Origin: DAOVDI01 sp965373045
GTDB lineage: Bacteria > Acidobacteriota > Aminicenantia > Aminicenantales > Aminicenantaceae
Reading direction: 5' to 3'
DNA: 8,627 bases
NCBI GenBank assembly: GCA_965373045.1
Contig: CBDVEQ010000121.1
Coordinates: forward strand, 1-8,627
Made by a program: the position numbers and the translations under genes. This document shows positions 6,587 through 8,627 of this stretch, piece after piece (within the stretch, counting starts at the first letter, position 1; each line of letters begins with the position of its first letter). The notes beneath the pieces are model-generated. The model searched no databases. It was not told the DNA's origin and saw only the letters and a program-made list of their open reading frames with translations.

Positions 6587-7047
6587 GACATTTATTAAAA
6601 TACTGGCTTCCGCCCTTATTGTGGATGATTGCCATCTTCCCCTTGACAAGTCGTTTTGCCGGATCGAGCCGGTTTTACAGGATATGTATCTCAATTCTGC
6701 AGTGGATTTTCCCTAAAGCGTCATTTGAAACCCTCGGAATTCTGTATATTATTCTAAGAAAATCTTTTCATTTTATGGAATATGCTTTTTTAGCCTATCT
6801 TCTGTATCGTGCCTTCAGAGGAGTGAGCGGATTGCAGTGGCGGCTGCAGTGGATGATGCTGTCTTTTATGATCTCGTTTGTATTTGCTGTGCTCGATGAA
6901 TGGGTTCAGATATTTATTAAAAACCGTGCCGGATCCCTCCTCGATGTCCTGGTCGATACAATGGGTATATTGTCAGCCCTGGGAGTAATCTTCCTGATAC
7001 ACAGGAAACCAACACTGCCTGTTACGGAATTTGACGGAAAAACATGA
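6583..7047 (+). CDS. VanZ-like membrane protein
   Basis: A 154-residue protein with about four hydrophobic helices (around 6-21, 52-76, 90-107 and 122-139). The VanZ-family signature is clear: ILRKSFHFMEYAFLAYLL (57-74) and, in the third and fourth helices, DEWVQIFIKN followed by RAGSLLDVLVDTMG, spanning 105-128. VanZ-like proteins have no firmly established biochemical role; the namesake gives low-level teicoplanin resistance, and relatives recur in exopolysaccharide and cell-envelope loci. Here the gene is locked between a glycosyltransferase and the phosphoglycosyl transferase by two 4-base ATGA overlaps, so it belongs to the polysaccharide operon and is probably made in proportion to both neighbours. 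A role in lipid-carrier handling or in membrane anchoring of the assembly enzymes is speculation. No strong ribosome site precedes it, as expected for coupled translation. Confidence 0.85.
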   Translation: MRHLLKYWLPPLLWMIAIFPLTSRFAGSSRFYRICISILQWIFPKASFETLGILYIILRKSFHFMEYAFLAYLLYRAFRGVSGLQWRLQWMMLSFMISFVFAVLDEWVQIFIKNRAGSLLDVLVDTMGILSALGVIFLIHRKPTLPVTEFDGKT

Positions 7048-7661
7048 AAGCCCTATTTTTAAAACGACCGTTTGATGTGATCCTGTCCTTTTTTGGGCTG
7101 TTGCTGTCTTCACCTCTATGGGGTCTATTCTCACTATTGATCTGGATCGAGGACAGGGGGTCTGTGTTCTATACTCAGAACAGAGTGGGGAAGAATGGAC
7201 GGATATTTAAGGCGATCAAGTTTCGTTCAATGATCAAGGATGCTGAGAAAGAGGGGAAACCTGTTCAGGCGGCAGAAAATGACTCCAGAGTGACAAGAGT
7301 TGGTCATCTCTTGAGGATCACTGCTATGGACGAGCTTCCTCAAATGGTCAATATTTTTATAGGAGACATGAGTTTTGTCGGTCCCAGGGCCTTAAGACCG
7401 GAGGAAAAAGAGGTCGGGCCGGATTCTCAGGTGAAGAACCTTGAGGATATCCCCGGATACCGTCAGAGGCAGTCTGTTACTCCCGGCCTGACAGGCATTG
7501 CCCAGATATTTCTACGGGCCGATGCCCCAAGGCGGAAAAAATTCCGTTATGACATGCTTTATGTCAAAAAGCGTTCTTTCTGGCTGGATTTAAAACTGAT
7601 ATTTCTTTCTTTTTGGATCACTTTCAGGGGAAAGTGGGAAACCGGGAAGAAGAAGATCTAA
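7044..7661 (+). CDS. undecaprenyl-phosphate sugar phosphotransferase (small PglC-like phosphoglycosyl transferase)
   Basis: A 205-residue monotopic phosphoglycosyl transferase that would start repeat-unit synthesis by moving a sugar-1-phosphate from a nucleotide sugar to undecaprenyl phosphate at the inner face of the cytoplasmic membrane. The length matches the minimal catalytic class (PglC-like), without the extra N-terminal helices of WbaP or WcaJ. Visible features are KRPFD at 7-11, a re-entrant hydrophobic helix (12-35) broken by Ser23-Pro24, QNRVG at 45-49, FKAIKFRSM at 55-63, the catalytic Asp96-Glu97 dyad in MDELPQ, MVNIFIGDMSFVGPRA (101-116), PGLTGIAQ at 147-154 and YVKKRSFWLDLKL (173-185). 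All key residues are present, so it should be active. The sugar, perhaps a HexNAc derivative or hexose, is unknown. Its ATG overlaps the VanZ-like stop by 4 bases. It is the last gene of the polysaccharide run. Confidence 0.94.
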   Translation: MKALFLKRPFDVILSFFGLLLSSPLWGLFSLLIWIEDRGSVFYTQNRVGKNGRIFKAIKFRSMIKDAEKEGKPVQAAENDSRVTRVGHLLRITAMDELPQMVNIFIGDMSFVGPRALRPEEKEVGPDSQVKNLEDIPGYRQRQSVTPGLTGIAQIFLRADAPRRKKFRYDMLYVKKRSFWLDLKLIFLSFWITFRGKWETGKKKI

Positions 7662-7671
7662 GATGGTTTCG

Positions 7672-7701
7672 TTGACATGATTGACTGAAATAATGGATAA
7701 T
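7672..7701 (+). promoter_or_regulatory. sigma70-type promoter candidate for the flavoprotein gene
   Basis: A perfect TTGACA at 7672-7677 is followed after 18 bp by GATAAT at 7696-7701 (5 of 6 matches to TATAAT). This is the best-scoring pair noticed in the window. Transcription would begin near 7708 and run through about 310 nt of repeat DNA before the flavoprotein start at 8019. The long repeat-filled leader is unusual, and a chance match cannot be excluded. Confidence 0.45.
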
Positions 7702-7715
7702 GACTCAGTAGAAAA

Positions 7716-7730
7716 GGCCAAAGGCCAGGG
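7716..7730 (+). repeat. short outlying copy of the 7-bp GGCCAAA repeat
   Basis: GGCCAAAGGCCAGGG gives two units of the 7-bp repeat, 45 bases ahead of the main array. The intervening bases (7731-7775) show no unit structure. Confidence 0.7.
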
Positions 7731-7775
7731 GTGGCTTCGCCAGCGAGAAAAGGTGAAAGCCAGAATAAGAAAAAA

Positions 7776-7831
7776 GGCCAAGGGCTAAAGACCAGAGGCC
7801 AAAGGCCAAAGACCAGAGGCCAAAGGCCAAA
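7776..7831 (+). repeat. 7-bp tandem repeat (GGCCAAA), second 8-unit array
   Basis: Eight ungapped 7-bp units, again 56 bp and in the same orientation as the array at 3939-3994. Here the variant GACCAGA followed by two GGCCAAA units occurs twice, so the array has a 21-bp higher-order unit, a sign of growth by segment duplication. It is intergenic. Confidence 0.9.
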
Positions 7832-7871
7832 GTAAGAAATAGGAGAAGAGTGAGAAAAAGTAAAAGTAAGA

Positions 7872-7940
7872 CGTCATTCCCACGAAAGTGGGAATCCAGT
7901 ATAAATTGTATTCTAGATTCCCGTTTTCACGGGAATGACG
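7872..7940. repeat. paired, inverted GNRA-loop palindromes (copies 2 and 3; REP-pair/MITE-like)
   Basis: Copy 2 (7872-7899) has the perfect stem ATTCCCAC (7876-7883) with GTGGGAAT (7888-7895) around GAAA. Copy 3 (7913-7940) has ATTCCCGT (7917-7924) with ACGGGAAT (7929-7936); its loop reads TTTC on + and GAAA on the minus strand, so it lies in the opposite orientation. The pair starts CGTCATTCCC and ends GGGAATGACG with a 13-bp AT-rich centre, so the whole 69 bp is an imperfect inverted repeat. No transposase is encoded in the window; REP-type elements elsewhere are moved by RAYT proteins. Confidence 0.85.
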
Positions 7941-7961
7941 TAAATTAAATAGCTTTGGGCT
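7912..7961 (-). repeat. right arm of the 50-bp dispersed inverted repeat
   Basis: This is the reverse complement of 4003-4052 with 3 mismatches and no gap. It contains palindrome copy 3 and the adjoining AGCCCAAAGCTATTTAATTT block (in reverse). It lies between the last polysaccharide gene and the flavoprotein. Confidence 0.9.
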
Positions 7962-8018
7962 AAGCTGCTTTGGGCTCTTTATCTTTTCTCGCGGGCGAAT
8001 TAAATGAGCTAAACTGAT

Positions 8019-8627
8019 ATGTATGACGTGATTGTGATTGGTGGAGGACCGAGCGGGTTGAATACTGCCCGGACTCTGGCAGAAAACGGTCTGGATGTTA
8101 TTGTGCTGGAAAGGAAAAGCAGAATAGGGCAAAATGTTCTCTGTACGGGCATTGTCGGCAACAATATTTTCAATGAATTCCAACTGCCCGACTCATCAAT
8201 CATCTCAAAGATCCAGAAAGTTAATATGATCTCTCCCTACAGGACATCGATCCTATATGATCATCCCCAGCCGTTTGCCTGCGTGGTAGACAGGGAGAAG
8301 TTTGATCGAAATATCGCCGGTCTTGCAGTTCAGGCTGGAAGCCGGATCGATTGCGAAAAACATGTCAAGAATATCCAGATAAACGGCAAAGGTATTGAGG
8401 TATCCGCATCCAATAATGGAAACGGGAGCCTGACATATAAGGCCCGGATGGCGGTTATCGCTACAGGCGTGAACAATCAATTGAGCAGAAAGATTGGATT
8501 GGGCTGCTCTCAGAAATTTATCAACGGGGCTCAACTTGAAGTGGAAGCCGATAATCTTCCGGACACACACATCTTTTTTGGAAATAAGATCGCCCCCGGG
8601 GCTTTTGCATGGGCTGTTCCTGCCCGT
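8019..8627 (+). CDS. geranylgeranyl-reductase-family FAD-dependent oxidoreductase (3' end outside window)
   Basis: The first 203 residues of a flavoprotein. The N-terminal Rossmann dinucleotide-binding motif is complete (VIGGGPSGLNTA at 6-17, acidic ribose-binding E31). Then come a Cys in LCTGIVG (41-47), VVDREKFDR at 89-97, the second FAD contact VIATG at 146-150 and APGAFAWAVP at 192-201. The last is close to the APGGYAW-type block of geranylgeranyl reductases, which reduce isoprenoid double bonds of lipids or quinones; related flavoproteins act on other substrates, so the substrate is open. The expected full length is about 350-400 residues, so about half is missing. ATG 8019 places the Rossmann strand at the very N terminus; no clear Shine-Dalgarno is seen. 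The 357-base gap and separate promoter candidate suggest a transcription unit apart from the polysaccharide genes. Confidence 0.85.
   Translation, partial: MYDVIVIGGGPSGLNTARTLAENGLDVIVLERKSRIGQNVLCTGIVGNNIFNEFQLPDSSIISKIQKVNMISPYRTSILYDHPQPFACVVDREKFDRNIAGLAVQAGSRIDCEKHVKNIQINGKGIEVSASNNGNGSLTYKARMAVIATGVNNQLSRKIGLGCSQKFINGAQLEVEADNLPDTHIFFGNKIAPGAFAWAVPAR

Larger units (their letters stand above)
7662..8018 (+). other. repeat-rich intergenic region between phosphoglycosyl transferase and flavoprotein
   Basis: These 357 bases hold no credible gene. In order they contain a promoter candidate (7672-7701), a two-unit and an eight-unit GGCCAAA array (7716-7730, 7776-7831), an A/G-rich stretch (7832-7870), a double GNRA-loop palindrome (7872-7940), and a direct repeat of GCTTTGGGCT (7952-7961 and 7967-7976), which also occurs inverted at 4003-4012. 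No T-tailed hairpin typical of an intrinsic terminator was found after the operon. Confidence 0.8.

Noticed and set aside
7732..7742. TGGC-TTC-GCCA hairpin as an operon terminator
   Set aside because: The stem is only 4 bp and no T-run follows.
7693..7788. 31-codon + strand open frame starting in the promoter candidate
   Set aside because: No ribosome site, overlaps the -10 element, and half of it is repeat-derived.
7872..7940. CRISPR-like pair of repeats
   Set aside because: Only two copies, in opposite orientation, each a self-complementary hairpin with a 13-bp spacer; this is a REP-type pair.
7785..8183. 132-codon minus-strand open frame, and a similar one at 3787-3972
   Set aside because: Translated repeat DNA: the peptides WIPTFVGMT and LWPLASGL come from the palindrome and the 7-bp array.
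8253..8570. 105-codon minus-strand open frame
   Set aside because: Antisense to the flavoprotein, whose Rossmann and FAD motifs are clear.

Overview
The window reads as the distal part of a Gram-negative surface-polysaccharide locus (O-antigen, capsule or exopolysaccharide) of the Wzx/Wzy type, transcribed entirely on the + strand. The AT-leaning, lysine-rich coding style, an ops/JUMPstart-like RfaH site and dispersed GNRA-loop palindromes fit a proteobacterium or a relative such as Desulfobacterota. The sequence alone does not fix the taxon.

Layout. Bases 1-108 are the 3' end of a membrane-protein gene whose start lies upstream. Bases 109-382 are a leader with a possible -10 hexamer (126-131) and, just before the first complete gene, a good match to the ops element (333-345) that recruits the antiterminator RfaH. 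Three GT4-fold glycosyltransferases follow (383-1513, 1506-2672, 2697-4019). After a repeat-filled junction come an O-antigen polymerase/ligase-type membrane protein (4099-5304), a WbuB-like GT4 glycosyltransferase (5375-6586), a small VanZ-like membrane protein (6583-7047) and a PglC-like phosphoglycosyl transferase (7044-7661). Most gene pairs overlap or nearly touch. Bases 7662-8018 are non-coding: a strong sigma70-type promoter candidate, a second array of the 7-bp repeat and a double palindrome. At 8019 a geranylgeranyl-reductase-like flavoprotein begins and runs off the window; it is probably not part of the polysaccharide pathway.

How the genes fit together. The phosphoglycosyl transferase would place the first sugar phosphate on undecaprenyl phosphate at the inner membrane. 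The four glycosyltransferases would extend the repeat unit in the cytoplasm, and the polymerase would join units in the periplasm after flipping. No flippase or chain-length regulator is complete here; the truncated membrane protein at the left edge could be one.

The most unusual part is the repeat architecture. A 7-bp array encodes the C-terminal tail of the third glycosyltransferase, and the frame arithmetic shows that losing one unit would fuse that gene in frame to the polymerase gene. A 9-bp and a 10-bp tandem repeat flank the polymerase gene. A 50-bp sequence (4003-4052) recurs inverted with 3 mismatches at 7912-7961, so the four-gene block from polymerase to phosphoglycosyl transferase is bracketed by inverted repeats.
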